From Ectocarpus siliculosus (Eukaryota; Sar; Phaeophyceae; Ectocarpales; Ectocarpaceae): 64,000 nucleotides of DNA. The DNA is taken from positions 3,320,028 through 3,384,027 of the forward strand of contig FN649735.1 in assembly GCA_000310025.1 (NCBI GenBank). Direction: 5' to 3'. Every line of letters begins with the position of its first letter. The stretch's first letter is position 1. This document shows positions 10,430 through 23,309 of this stretch, piece after piece. The position numbers and the translations under genes are program-made. A model generated the notes under the pieces. That model did not search any database, was not told the origin of the DNA, and worked only from the letters and a program-made list of their open reading frames with translations.

Positions 10430-13400
10430 CATTGTTTACGTAGATGCGGCGGTAGCTTTGGGTTAATCAGTCTAACGTTTGGTAGAACGTTTGTTCGTTT
10501 TTTCCGACATATTTGGTCGTGCTGAATGTTCCGCGTCTTCGTTGTTCGGGCCACGCCCAAACAACGTTTCGTTTGGCAGAACTTAGACAGGTCTCTGGCT
10601 ATGCACTCTCACATGATGCTGATAGATGGTTGGAAATATGGTCAACATATATGTATAAAAGGAAGAAGATGATACAAAAGGTTCATGTGCTGCGAGATCG
10701 ACAAGAAGCTCTCAAAATACGAACATTTATTTATGGTGTCTTTCGCAGGACCAGAATAATAGATAGGGCGGTAGATGAGGGGAGCGGAACATACGATACC
10801 GGCGATGTCATGTTTGAAATTGCCACGCGACACGCATTGTCGATTGGGCGCTATGGTGCTTCTGCTCCCCTCTCTCTCTACAGCAGTGAGTATGTGTGTC
10901 CGCCACAATTACAGTAATTGTCCATTCACCCCGGCGGTAGCGCTGTTGGGCGCATCGTCTGGCGGTACTGCTGACGCAGCAGGGCGGAGTGTGTCGCCCG
11001 TTGGTGCTCTAGTTGAGGGCGGGCACAGCAGGGGCTGAAGTGTCCTACTCCCATGATATGATTGAGAAGGAAGATCCTACTGGTATTTTTTGCGAACATA
11101 GTACGGGAGTATTCTTGTGACATGTCAAAACTCGATTCAGGAGTTCCTCGAGATAAAGGCATCCATCACCAGGAAGCCCGAGTTTGCAATGTCGTGGGGG
11201 GGGAGGGAGAGGAGACGAAGAAAACTACGCGGGATGATCCGCTTGTATCGATCTGGTAAGCACAGCGTCCATGACAGGGATGACAACCCCAGGGGGCGTC
11301 TTGTACTTCCATGGAGTTTCCATGGAGCTTCACGGAGACTCCACGGAGACAATTACGAGATGTATTGACTGCCTGGGGGGGCGTGTTCGTGGCTTGAAAG
11401 AAAACTTGACGGACTCGGCCATTAGCTATTTTTAAGAAGCACGATGATCGCTACATGAACGAACCCGGTCTTCGCACCCAGAGCCACTTCATTCACGTTT
11501 ATTTGACTCGGGGGGCGGGGGTGTACTCATAGTCGTGCATGCCGTAGTCGTTAGACCATTGACCTCGCATCCCTATAAAGCCGGGACGGAGCACGCCGGG
11601 TTCTCACCGGACCAGGCTCTCTCATCACCAAGCGCTGAACGCCGTGAGGTATTCGGCGAGTCGCATGAAGGGTGCGCTGCATCCTGCTTAGTTAGGGTGT
11701 TCGGCATCTTGTGTTTACTTCCTTGCGTACGGATGACAGCTGCGTATGACTTCGTGTATTTTCTGGTGCTTTCACGTCCAGAGACAGTTGTAAGCACTGT
11801 GTAAACTGTCTCGAGGATGCTTGGCCATTTTAACACAACGTGGTGCGATCATTCCCCTTGCGCGGAGTGAGGGCTCTCGACCCCGCACAACATGATCTAC
11901 TCAAGGGGGGTGACTTTTCTGTTGTATCCTGAGTTCAATCCAAGGACCACTCAGCGTACGTTTTGTATTGGATGAATTCCTGCGCCGGACTGCTGCTGCT
12001 ATGGTCCCGCTCATCTTTGCAATCGCCGTTCACTTGACCCAGCGAGACGTGTTTCACCCTACACACAACTTTCTTTCATCCGTCGCTGTACCGACTCCTC
12101 CGATGCACGCAGTCCCGCACATGTGGCAAGCTGTTGTTGGAATGCGGGGGGCAGGGGCAGATATGACTATCGTCAGCATAGCTCTGCCCGCAATCGCGAC
12201 AGCTCACTGGTGTACGGAGTGAAAAAAGGGAGTGACCTCTATTGCGCTTACAAATTCCAAGATAAAACCGATATGACCCGTTGATCAATTATGAGTTGTT
12301 CCAAATTTGGATCCATCGGGTATGATCGGAATGATAGTCTTGCCTGCACTAAAACTCGCTGTCTGTGGTATCCCCAGTGTTGCTTTGAAATCCACCCAAG
12401 GAGACCAAAGACCTGCTGTGTGCTTGGCATGGATGGGGCGCAAGCGATGTACTGTGTTGAAACAAGGACAAATTAGAACTTGCAGAATGAGAGCATCGCT
12501 CGGTTTGAGGCAAACGACAAGCGTCGAACCTCAAGCAAAATGACCGGTTCTCAAGTGAGTGGTGGCCCGCATATGGGCAAATGCATGCTGCGGAAACGAC
12601 TGCGTACTGCTATGTCGTTGCAATCGGAAGGCTTTAAAACTTGTCTTGCTGAATGATATGCATGTGGGGCACGACAAGAACCACCAGTGTTCCGTCTTGG
12701 TCGGTGTGCAACAAGGACGTACAAGTAGCGCACACCACCTTTTCTCTATTGAACTAGATTATGCGCCCGCATGTACGCGTTGCATGCATGCATGCGTTGC
12801 CTTCGACGCTCACGGCAGTCGCATCGCGCATAAGTCCGCCACGAGAGCACTCACGGAGACAGTTTCCCCAGAGGCCTGATGTGAAAGTGGACGATGCCGT
12901 TGAGCGCCTTGAGGAAGCGCTGTGCCGCCGATGACGATGCGGGCACAGCACACCATCCTTCGTGGCCTTGCCTTCCCTATTCTCCTAGACTGCTTCGTAG
13001 ATTCACCGAGAGCCGCAGCAATCACAGAAAACATTATGTACTGTAGTAGCAGGAGGAACAGCAGCGCGCGCTGGTTGTGAGTGGTCATCATCATGTTGTC
13101 TGTTTCCGAGGATATGTCATATTCTAGTCGAGCTCGTCGTTGGCGGAAAAACGCTCATGATACCACTTGCGGCGGGTCATCGCGAGGTAGAACACAGTGT
13201 ACAGAAGCACGGTGGAAGCTAAGAAGCTTAGCTCACAAGGGCGACGCTGGTTGCCGTTGGGGCGCCCATGGGCAACAGCACCGCTGTGTGTGCTCTGAGA
13301 AATTCAAATTCTGTGTGCAATTTTTTTAGAGGTCAGGGGGTCAAGAGATCTTCGAGTATAGTTCAAGCATGAACATGGTGCGTGCTCTACACCGAAAAGC

Positions 13401-13540
13401 GTGTGCTTCCCGTAAGGCTGCTGACGGTGTGCGGCGTGTGAAAGTGCACACAGGTTGCTTGCTGGTTGTACTGCTGTGCTGTATGAACACATGATGGATA
13501 TGTTTATTCTGAGAAGATAGACCCCAACCGAAATATTTCT
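10430..13540. other. Intergenic DNA, no gene seen
   Basis: Open frames here are short and lack domains or consistent splice signals. The only structured element noticed is the CCATGGA cluster at 11308-11352. Confidence 0.4.
11308..11352. repeat. Short CCATGGA/CCACGGAG repeat
   Basis: About 45 bases made of TTCCATGGAG, TTTCCATGGAG, CTTCACGGAG and ACTCCACGGAG. The same motif family builds the long minisatellite at 62776-63020, 51 kb away. Confidence 0.7.
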
Positions 13541-13559
13541 TGAAAATGCGACATGTTTT

Positions 13560-13984
13560 CTTCGTTCATCACTTTTTCGCCAGCACCCTTCGTTCTGCGC
13601 TCTCTCTCCCTCTCCCCCCTCGCCTCTCGTCCTCTGCAGCGGAACCATTGCTATTTCTGCCTATTAGCTGTTTCTGCACAGCAGTGTCTCACTCTCTGTC
13701 TTTGCTTCTTACTGCTGTTGCTGTTCTTCGACGAGGACCAGATCGCACCTGCTGCTGCGATGGGCAACGACGCTGTTTCGAACAATCGTTCTGACCTCCC
13801 GAAAAGAACTCGAAATAATCTTTTTACGGAAAAACCTTCAAAGAGTTGGCGCGTGCCAACCGACGCAACGGCCCTTTGTTGTTCCGCGGGCGCGTGGCCA
13901 TCTTGTTTAGAAGAGATTGTCGTGATGCCCACGCAGCATATTCCGCACCCCCTCGATCCATTTTACACCACGACACCATCAACT
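13560..13984 (+). promoter_or_regulatory. 5' flank / probable leader of the FEA1-WSC gene
   Basis: A CT-rich tract (CTCTCTCCCTCTCCCCCCTC) followed by about 350 bases shared with 5542-5955 upstream of copy A. Conservation of this block before both exon-1 sequences suggests it holds promoter and 5' UTR. The frame of exon 1 is open back to 13553, so a longer N-terminus cannot be excluded; the ATG at 13985 is preferred because it starts a signal peptide. Confidence 0.4.
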
Positions 13985-16900
13985 ATGGCTTCGGCCATCT
14001 CGTTGATGCTTTTGGCGGGTGTGTACCCATACTACTCTGCGGCGACATCTACTCCCTCTTATGACCCCATCGCAGGATGGACGCCCGTGTCCGATGTGGT
14101 GGAGCACTCGAAACTCGACCTCGACACGCTGGCGATGGAAACAAACGCCGATCTCCAAACCGACGAGGGATTCACCGTTGCGTATGAAGCATACTCCCTC
14201 GGGGGAAACAGGTGTGTGTGTGAGAGAGAGACGTAATCCTTACAGCAGTTGCATGGATACCCAGGCTTTGCTGAGCGTGCAGTGTTGGATATCGGTGAAT
14301 GATCGAACCATCCTCTCACTTGCCTCTAAGATATGGCTGCATGCACAGAATATGCTTTCTTTTGTTCGGCCTTCTTCTTCTTGTTGTGTGACCCCGGCTA
14401 CATAATACGTCAGGTAAATACGCCGGCCTGTAACCCGGCACCAGAATAGATAGATGGAACATCACATACACACATGATTTTACCGGATAACACTGACGGA
14501 ACGACGTCTTTTCAGGCAGTCAGCCGGTTTGCGGGGTCGATGCTAATCATAAATAGAACCGAAAACACACACACGTGCTTCCCAGCAGATTGAACACATT
14601 GGATTTTACGGATTTACAGACATGTGTGAACTCATTGGTTGCAATTGCAAATTGTAAGAAAAAAAGGCAACCGGGAATTCCTTCCAGATCTTTGCTCGAC
14701 ATGATAGCATTCTTCGAACTTACTGATGTAGTTACACTACGTACAAGGGCTCCGGAGGCACGGGGCTACCGCCCCCCCGTACTGCGTTTGTTCCACCGCT
14801 CTCCGTGTAGGGTGGACATGGAAGTTTATGAGACACGTGTGCATAAAACGCATACATGTACGAAGCGGGAAGCTCATCTTGACCTGAGCGAAACGACACA
14901 GTAGCACAGCGGTAGTAGTGAAAATCAGGCCGACGTTTCATTGTGCGATGATAACTGTGACGCCTTCTTCCACAGTAACACCGATGGAACAAGGGGGGGG
15001 AACAGAAACAAACGTAAAGAATGGACTGAATATAAATTGTATCACTTCGTACTTGTTCACACAGGCAACAATCAAAACTTATTTATTCGTTCAAAACTTA
15101 TGACAGCGAAAGATGATGGATGACGAATAAAACTCTCTTGACGCAATAAAAAACACCCACAGATTGTACAAAATAATGGCTCTCGAGCGTCGAACATATT
15201 GAATGCATGTATGTGAGGATGAATGTGGGTAGATGAAACACAACCCACATTAACTATTGAGTGGCGGTGCATGCAGGCTGGATGGAAGACACGCACCACA
15301 ACACCACTGCTCACGCAAAACCCCGACACGAAGAAAGAAAGTACAAGTATGACGTTCGTTCGGAGCGGAACACCGCAGTGTCTCGTCCAATCAGCGTCGC
15401 GAATCTTAACCAACCGTGTCAGAACACACAGAAGTACAGATGAAGGTGCGGACGACTCAGTTTGTAGCGCTTTTCACGCCTTTGGCGATCGATGCGGGCA
15501 AATCGCCATCCACGGCGGGCCCTGAGCCCGCGACGGCTAGGTCGTGCGGAGAAAGGGCGTCACGCCGGCTCCGCGAAGTGGGAGGCCGCACGGGGTCCGG
15601 CGGGAGGCTAGCCGCCCCGTGAAGTTGTTCGTCTCGATGTTCGAGTAGGCGTTATTCCCCCTCTGCACCGAAAGGCGAGCTTCAGCAAAATACATTTGAC
15701 ATACGTTCTTACCTCTCTCTACGAACAAGCACGTGTTGTAGGTTTAAGCTGCCGCGAGCGTTTTTCGGCGCGGGAAGGTCACACCAAGAGAATAACACCC
15801 GCCGTGGTTTATTCACTGCAGCCCCCCCCCCGTGCCGAGCCTTCTCCCGGATAATCACCTCTACCACACCCGTTTCTTACTGCCCCGCAACCTCCAACCG
15901 AAGGGTCAACTATCTTCCTCTCAACACAATCAATTCAACACAACAAACACAGCTTACGGCCCAGAACATTTTAGGCCACTTATCCCTGTATGTCGCCAAA
16001 TGATACTTGCGGTTCTCCGAGCCATGCGCGTATGCAACCCTCAGCTCGCACCTCTCGTCCTTGGTGCGTCATTCTTTAACCCTTACTTGGTGGAGTACTC
16101 TCCCCCCCCCCCCCTCTCTACTATTTCGTTCTGTATACAAGTTTTCTTGACCACTACTGTACGGCTAATGGCGGATTTTGGCCCCACACATACTTTCGAC
16201 GTCCACAACACTGATCAGAAATGACAACCTTTGCCTTTACGCCACAACCCGACCCTGAACAACTCACAATCAAATCGCAGCATGTACAGCGAGGACGGGT
16301 TCCGCACCATCCAAGCATTCTGGACCGACGCCGAAGAGAAGCTAGGTGGGGAGAAGTGGTTCGAGGTGTACCAGGCTTACTGGGGGGCACCCGACTACGC
16401 CGACCGGTTCACCTCGGCGGCCTGTACCGGGACCGGCAGTTACGAGACCGTCGAGCCCGTCGTCAGGGCCGAGGCTTGCACCAAGGGAGCACAGTGAGTC
16501 GTAACGGCCTTCAGTAAACAACACATACACGTCGCAATAAGAACGGAAAAGAATACATTCTCCTCGAGTACGTACTGTGAGAGAACATTGACAAGCAAGA
16601 GTAAATCATGCACCAGGTGCAAGTACATGGTCTGTTACGAGAGTGAGTAGTGTCGAATCTATTGCAATCCAGAACACAGCAGAGTTAAAAACCTGTGTTG
16701 TGGTTGGTGAGCGTGCTGCTCACGTGGTGTGCCGCTGACCCATCAGACTGAGGTAGAAATACTCACGGTGGTCCTTGAAAACTGAAATTCCGTGTGCCTT
16801 GAGCAAAACCTCAACTACTCTTTCGTCCTGCAAGGTTCTGCCTCTAAACTAGACCGGTCACCCCTCCCTCCAACAGGTACCAGAACGTGTGGATGTACGT

Positions 16901-18456
16901 CATCCATGAGATGGAGAACGCCGTCGGCGCCTGCAACCGCGGGGGTGAGACACGTTCTAGTATTCTTCCCCTACGTCGACGACGAAAGCAGGAGCACAAG
17001 AGAGTTAGAAAGGCCCAGATTTCTCCTTCTTCCTCGCTTAGCGTGCCGGACAGCCCAACGCTTACCCTGCCTTCTTCTCGTCGAATACACCGTCTTTCTC
17101 GCATACGCCCTACACTCTCTCATGACCGCCCGTCGTACTCTCGTGAACACACTGCCGGCGACACTTGGCGCAGACAACGGTGCTGCTGACGGAGGCCCCC
17201 ACTACTGGGACGAAGCCTGGGCGTTCTACGCCGGCTCTCTCGAGGGCGAGTCGGGCAACGCCGACGGGGATGTGAGTATTAACAATGGACGGATTCGTGT
17301 ATCCTCTCGCCTTGTTTTGCTTCACCAATTGTTGTTTCACGGATCCTATCACCGATTACTGACTATGGCGTCCACGTTTCGTTTAAAAATCCGTCAATAA
17401 TTGGAGGCTTTCTGCTCCACCCGATTGCTCTGCGCACGCGTTTTTCTCTGTGTTTCTGTGTGTGTCAGGGCAAAATGCTGTACGCCCTGGCGCAGAAGAG
17501 GTGCGGCAACTTCGGGACTTGCGGCGGCGCGGACGGTATCACCGGGACGGCCGCCATCAACGACGACATTCTGGAGTTGATCGGTGCTGGCTCGGGCTAC
17601 CTACTGGAGGGCAAGTGCGCCGAAGCGGAGGAGGCGAAGGAGAGCATTGTCCAGCTGATGACTGTCCCGCTGGTCCAGGCCACCCTGAGGTATGCATGCC
17701 GAGAACAGGTTCTACAAAGAATTAGACATCGTATCGCGACGCCAATGCCTTGCTACGTCTACCTGGATACCTGTTTATTCTAGAGTTAATACATGCAAAA
17801 AAAATCAGTCCACCTGACTCATTAGCTAGACCGAGACCAAGGCTTCGAACGGTTTTCATTTGTTCTTTGTTTGTCGGTACAATCGTTTTGATCGCTCTTT
17901 CCCTTTTGCCTGCAATTTCAACCTTCACCTACACACCCGAAATGACCACCGCCACCGCAGATACCTTTACCGGGCGGACCCAGCCAGCGACTACGACGGC
18001 GACGCCAAGCATTGGGCCGAGCTCTGGGCATTCGCCGCGGCTATCCTGCCCCTCATCGACGAGTGTTCGGCGGACGTGGCCCACACCGTCAGGTCCAACT
18101 CGGACATCGACAGCGAACATGCCCCGGTGTCCGCCGGCTTCGTCGCCGTGAAGGAGGAGCTCGAGAGCATCTACTCTTGCTTGGGCATGACGTGCGACCA
18201 GGTGCGGCTAGAAAGAACGGGGTGGGGGCGAGGCGGTATTGCATGGTTATGTAGTTCTTGGGTTAATTGTTTTGGCAGCTGCAGGCATATGTGTTATCGA
18301 AGAAGTATGGATGTGTTTCGTCCACGTCTTGACCATGGCCTCTCCAACAATATGCACCTCGTCACCAACTGTTGTCCAGGTCGGTGGCCTGTTGGCCGGC
18401 GACAGTACGACGGACTATGTCCCAGGGCTGGAGCCGTGTGGCGGTGAAGAGGAACC
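13985..18456 (+). other. FEA1-like domain 1 (exons 1 to 7a)
   Basis: Spans the signal peptide, the segment PIAGWTPVSDVVEHSKLDLD, exon 2 (TIQAFWTDAEEKLGGEKWFE), exon 3 (YQNVWMYVIHEMENAV), exon 4 (WDEAWAFYAGSLEGESG), exon 5 (TAAINDDILELIGAG, GKCAEAEEAKES) and exon 6 (WAELWAFAAAILPLIDE). Exon 7 ends this domain and starts the next: after EPCGGEEEPTD the PIAGWTPVSDVV segment returns, so the module boundary is inside an exon. Confidence 0.7.
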
Positions 18457-21400
18457 TACCGATTCCTCTTTCGACCCCATCGCCGGATGGACGCCGGTGT
18501 CCGATGTGGTGGAGCACTCGAAAATCGACCTCGACACGCTGGCGATGGAGACGAACGCCGACCTTCAAACCGAAGAGGGGTTCACCGCTGCGTATGAAGC
18601 ATACTCCCTCGGGGGAAACAGGTGTGGGAGACGCAACCCTGATAGTTGGCTGGATACGCAGGCTCGCTTAGCGTGCACTCTGTTGGATGTCTGTGAATGA
18701 TCGAACCATCTCTCGTCTCATGCCGACGCATTCACACAAGAAGGATATTTTTTGAGTTGTGAAAAGCAACAAGTTAGTTATCCATCCGGAGTGGGCTCAT
18801 GAGAGCACAGCAATGTCATAACAAAGTGATGCAGGATGAGCTTCGGAGTAGGCGGCAGGATCCAACCGCAGCTGAGTATTGCCATGAGCGCTACAGGCAC
18901 CAGGTACACGTGGATGCAACGAACTGTTGATGAAAACCTTTGCCTTCACGCCACAACCCGACCCTGATCAATTCACTACCAAATCGCAGCATGTACGGCG
19001 AGGAAGGGTTCCGCACCATCCAAGCATTCTCGACCGACGCCGAAGAGAAGCTAGGTGGGGAGAAGTGGTTCGAGGTGTACCAGGCTTACTGGGGGGCGCC
19101 CGACTACGCCGACCGGTTCACCTCGGCGGCCTGTACCGGGACCGGCAGTTACGAGACCGTCGAGCCCGTCGTCAGGGCCGAGGCTTGCACCAAGGGAGCA
19201 CAGTGAGTCGTAACGGCGTTCAGTAAACAACACATACACGTCGCAATAAGAACGGAAAAGAATACATTCTCCTCGAGTACATACTGTGAGAGAACATTGA
19301 CAAGCAAGAGTAAATCATGCACCAGGTGCAAGTACATGGTCTGTTACGAGAGTGAGTAGTGTCGAATCTATTGCAATCCAGCACACAGCAGAGTTAAAAA
19401 CCTGTGTTGTGGTTGGTGAGCGTGCTGCTCACGTGGTGTGCCGCTGACCCATCAGACTGAGGTAGAAATACTCACGGTGGTCCTTGAAAACTGAAATTCC
19501 GTGTGCCTTGAGCAAAACCTCAACTACTCTTTCGTCCTGCAAGGTTCTGCCTCTAAACTAGACCGGTCACCCCTCCCTCCAACAGGTACCAGAACGTGTG
19601 GATGTACGTCATCCATGAGATGGAGAACGCCGTCGGCGCCTGCAACCGCGGGGGTGAGACACGTTCTAGTATTCTTCCCCTACGTCGACGACGAAAGCAG
19701 GAGCACAAGAGAGTTAGAAAGGCCCAGATTTCTCCTTCTTCCTCGCTTAGCGTGCCGGACAGCCTAACGCTTACCCTGCCTTCTTCTCGTCGAATACACC
19801 GTCTTTCTCGCGTACACCCTACACTGCCTCCTGACCAATTGTTCTACCCTCACGAACGTGTCGGCGACACTTGGCACAGACAACGGTGCTGCTGACGGAG
19901 GCCCCCACCACTGGGACGAAGCCTGGGCGTTCTACGCCGGCTCTCTCGAGGGCGAGTCGGGCAACGCCGACGGGGATGTGAGTATTAACAATGGACGGAT
20001 TCGTGTATCCTCTTGCTTTGTTTTGTTTTACCAATTGGATTGCCATGAAACCTCGCACCAAATGCCGACGATGGCGTCCACGATACTGTGTCATGATATC
20101 TCTGCTCGACCCGATTGTCCCGCGCACGCGGTTCTCTCTGTGTTTCTGTGTTGTCAGGGCAAAATGCTGTACGCCCTGGCGCAGAAGAGGTGCGGCAACT
20201 TCGGGACTTGCGGCGGCGCGGACGGTATCACCGGGACGGCCGCCATCAACGACGACATTCTGGAGTTGATCGGTGCTGGCTCGGGCTACCTACTGGAGGG
20301 CAAGTGCGCCGAAGCGGAGGAGGCGAAGGAGAGCATTGTCCAGCTGATGACTGTCCCGCTGGTCCAGGCCACCCTGAGGTATGCATGCCGAGAACAGGTT
20401 CTACAAAGAATTAGACATCGTATCGTCCTTGACAGACGTTGGGGAGATTGTACCCCAACTGAAGGGGATCTCTGCATTGCTTTTAATTGGTCAGACTACA
20501 GCGGATACTCTGAGCTTGTACTCCGAGACCAAGGCGTCGAATTTTGAGATTGCGTTGTTTTTCGGCGTCGGTACAACGGTTTTCATCGCTATCCCCCTCC
20601 CTCCCGCAGTACCAACCTTCACCTACACACCCAATATGACCACCGCCACCGCAGATACCTTTACCGGGCGGACCCAGCCAGCGACTACGACGGCGACGCC
20701 AAGCATTGGGCCGAGCTCTGGGCATTCGCCGCGGCTATCCTGCCCCTCATCGACGAGTGTTCGGCGGACGTGGCCCACACCGTCAGGTCCAACTCGGACA
20801 TCGACAGCGAACATGCCCCGGTGTCCGCCGGCTTCGTCGCCGTGAAGGAGGAGCTCGAGAGCATCTACTCTTGCTTGGGCATGACGTGCGACCAGGTGCG
20901 ACTAGAAAGAACGGGGTGGGGGCGAGGCGGTATTGCATGGTTATGTAGTTCTTGGGTTAATTGTTTTGGCAGCTGCAGGCATATGTGTTACCGAAGACGT
21001 CGGGAGGTGTTTTGTCCACGCCTTGACCATGGCCTCCCCAACAATATGCACCTCGTCACCAACTGCTGTCCAGGTCGGTGGCCTGTTGGCCGGCGACAGT
21101 ACGACGGACTATGTCCCAGGGCTGGAGCCGTGTGGCGGTGAAGAAGAACCTACCGAACCCGCGGCCTCGGGGTGCTACCGGGACGCCAAGGACGACCGCC
21201 GTTTGGCCATGGGCCCAATGAGCAGCCGCGACATGACCCCAACCGTGAGCATCCTCTCGCCTGTTGCTTGCGGCTGGCAGCAACCAGAAGGCTGGACCCA
21301 AGACGTTTGACGCTGCTCCTTCGCTCCCAGGGACGCCCAATGGATGACTCGCCTGAAACCTGATGTTGATTTTGCAACCGCTGTGGTCGGGAAGCTGAAT

Positions 21401-23125
21401 AGCTTTCGACTAGGCGAAGCCTTGGTGTACACCACTTCACCCTTGCAGCGTCGATGCATTTTACTCACGTCGTCTTCTGTATGCTCCAGACGGTCACCTC
21501 GCGCCCCTCTCTCTTGTTGTTGTCGTCCTCGTCGCAGCTGTGCAACGAGTACTGCGCCGGCCAGTACGCGTCGTTCTACGCCGTCCAGTACGGGCGAGAG
21601 TGAGTACCTGCCCCCCCCCCTCCTCGTGGTTGTGTTGTCTTGTTTCTTTATGCGTCGTTGGCGGGTATGGATTTTCGGCGGAGGGTAGGGTAACCTTGTC
21701 AAACAGTGAAAAACGTTGTTGACGTGGCCGACGTTTCCCCACGTTATTTAGTTGTTCGTTTTGCCCGTGGTTTATGGCGTCCGTATTCCACAACACTCTG
21801 TCGATCAGTGGGTGTAGGCGTTCGACTGCAGTAGTGTCGTACCATCGCCAGCGTCGCCGAAGAAACGCCTAAGTTATTCTTTCAACCAGGTGGGAGATGT
21901 CGCTATAGATGTGACTGCGACCGGTACGTATATGGACAGTGATGGCGCTGGGTGCCGCTGACATCTATCGTGAATACCGAAATCCCTGGATTATACGTGT
22001 CCGTTTGTCGACGAAACACGCGCTTTTCATGGCAGATTTTCATACGCAATCGTGAGTTACTTGATTTCGACCACGTTTTTTTCATACTTCCTTCTCGAAC
22101 TGCATGTTGTCCCTGCCGAAAACTGTGCCCGCAGGTGCTGGTGTGGAGACGACTCCACCGACTACGCCAAGCTCGGCGCGCTTGACATGACGGAATGCGC
22201 ATACCCCTGCACGGGAGACGGTGATCTGACCTGCGGCGGCTTCGACTCCTTCGAGATCTTCTCGCTGCCGGCAGAGACGTCTCAGGGGCACCTCGGCTGC
22301 TACGCTGACGAGCAGGACGACCGCCTGTTCAGGGCCGACAAGATCAGGCTCGACGAAAACGGCGTGGAGGTAAAGCAACGTTCGGCGATAAATATCTGGA
22401 CGAAAACATCTTTAATCGGAAAAGGCTCGAGTGATCGTACCTTGTTGTATTATGCCGTCCTTGCATAAATGGCCGCCAGATGCCTTTGTCGAGATTGCGT
22501 TTGGCATCAAAACCCGGAAGACGCTCCGAAATGCGGCAAACGAGGTCCTCATTCTCTTGCGCCGTCTGCATCTGATGATGTTGGCAAGTATTCTCGCTCT
22601 TTGCGTACACGATAACGCGGCCACCATCGTCATTATTCCACTCCGGGCCGGCGCTTACCGCAAATGCCCGTCAATGGTGTTGATTGATGTCTCGTCCAGC
22701 AAAGGTGGTGAGAACCCGCCGAAGAGAGCACCTTCTCAGTTTACGTTGTAGTGCTCCTCGTTGTGATCGTCGATAACCTCTTCTATTTTATAGTCGTTAA
22801 CCAGTTTCATCCCACGTTGGTTCGTTCATCTCGCCCGACAGGCCTGCCGGGCCGCCTGCAGCGGCTCCCCGCTCTTCGGCCTGCAATACGGACGCGAGTG
22901 CTGGTGCGGCACGGAAGACGAGGACTACACTAAGCACGGCGCCTCTACCGACTGCGACTACCCCTGTAGGGGCAACGAAGACTACACCTGCGGTGGATTC
23001 GACGCCATGAACATCTTCGGTGAGCACACCTTGTATATAAGACTCGACGCGCGTGTCACACAGCCACACCCAAGTAACCAGTACATCGCATGCCGAGCAC
23101 GCTCCTGTTTGGCGTGGGTTCATGA
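13985..23125 (+). CDS. Two FEA1-like domains fused to two WSC domains, 17 exons
   Basis: Exons: 13985-14211, 16281-16493, 16877-16944, 17174-17271, 17469-17689, 17961-18201, 18380-18621, 18990-19202, 19586-19653, 19880-19977, 20158-20378, 20655-20895, 21074-21244, 21538-21599, 22135-22369, 22842-23019, 23082-23125. All introns are GT-AG, every phase agrees, and the total is 2841 nt (946 residues). The product starts with a signal peptide (hydrophobic ISLMLLAGVYPYYSA). Two FEA1-like domains follow, each with motifs such as VWMYVIHEMENAVGAC, HYWDEAWAFYAG, LYALAQKRCGNFGTC and LMTVPLVQATLRY; then two Cys-rich WSC domains. FEA1 (H43) relatives are secreted algal proteins induced by low iron or high CO2; WSC domains bind polysaccharide. 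Inference: a wall-associated secreted protein, perhaps for iron assimilation. The last exon is the least certain, and intron 1 (2.07 kb) carries another small ORF. FEA1 assignment is from remembered family motifs, not a search. Confidence 0.75.
15440..15622 (+). CDS. Small signal-peptide ORF inside intron 1 of copy B
   Basis: 60-codon ORF starting MKVRTTQFVALFTPLAIDAG, with a hydrophobic stretch typical of secretion signals, then an Arg/Gly-rich tail. Its counterpart in copy A (7461-7655) keeps the frame with only 3-base-multiple indels. A GT at the end of the ORF (CC|GTGAAG, near 15620) would splice to exon 2 at 16281 in the correct phase, which would make this an alternative first exon of the FEA1-WSC gene with its own CCAAT box (TCGTCCAATCAGC, about 50 bp upstream). 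It could equally be an unrelated nested small gene or a non-coding conserved block. Confidence 0.4.
   Translation: MKVRTTQFVALFTPLAIDAGKSPSTAGPEPATARSCGERASRRLREVGGRTGSGGRLAAP
18457..21160 (+). other. FEA1-like domain 2 (exons 7b to 13a)
   Basis: Repeats the complete architecture of domain 1 with the same exon lengths (213, 68, 98, 221 and 241 nt). Exons 11 and 12 are identical or nearly so to exons 5 and 6, including third codon positions. Intron 7 (368 bp) is much shorter than the equivalent intron 1 (2069 bp) because it lacks about 1.6 kb that carries the small signal-peptide ORF. Confidence 0.7.
21170..23019 (+). other. Two WSC domains (exons 13b to 16)
   Basis: WSC 1 starts GCYRDAKDDRRLAMG in exon 13, continues with CNEYCAGQYASFYAVQYG (exon 14) and ECWCGDDSTDYAKLG...CPYPC-type spacing...TCGGFDSFEIF (exon 15). 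WSC 2 starts GCYADEQDDRLF at the end of exon 15 and ends in exon 16 with QYGRECWCGTEDEDY and YTCGGFDAMNIF. The eight-cysteine pattern and the QYGRECWCG and TCGG motifs are diagnostic of the family. These exons have no counterpart in pseudogene copy A. Confidence 0.9.
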
Positions 23126-23309
23126 ACAATGTTTTATTGAACCCCGATGCATCCGATCAATGCCCCTCATTCCTAGCTATCTCTTCATCGGGATGTGTTT
23201 TCTTGAACGCGACAGTGATTCAGTGCTTATCTGCTCTCGCTCTCTGCCCTGACCACTCCAACCTACCGGGAAATCCCTTGTTTGCTTGCACTTGCCACGA
23301 TCCATGCCT

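Noticed and set aside
18239-18700. Continuous 153-codon ORF as a separate gene
   Set aside because: It combines exon 7 with flanking intron sequence; splice sites and phase support its place in the FEA1-WSC gene.
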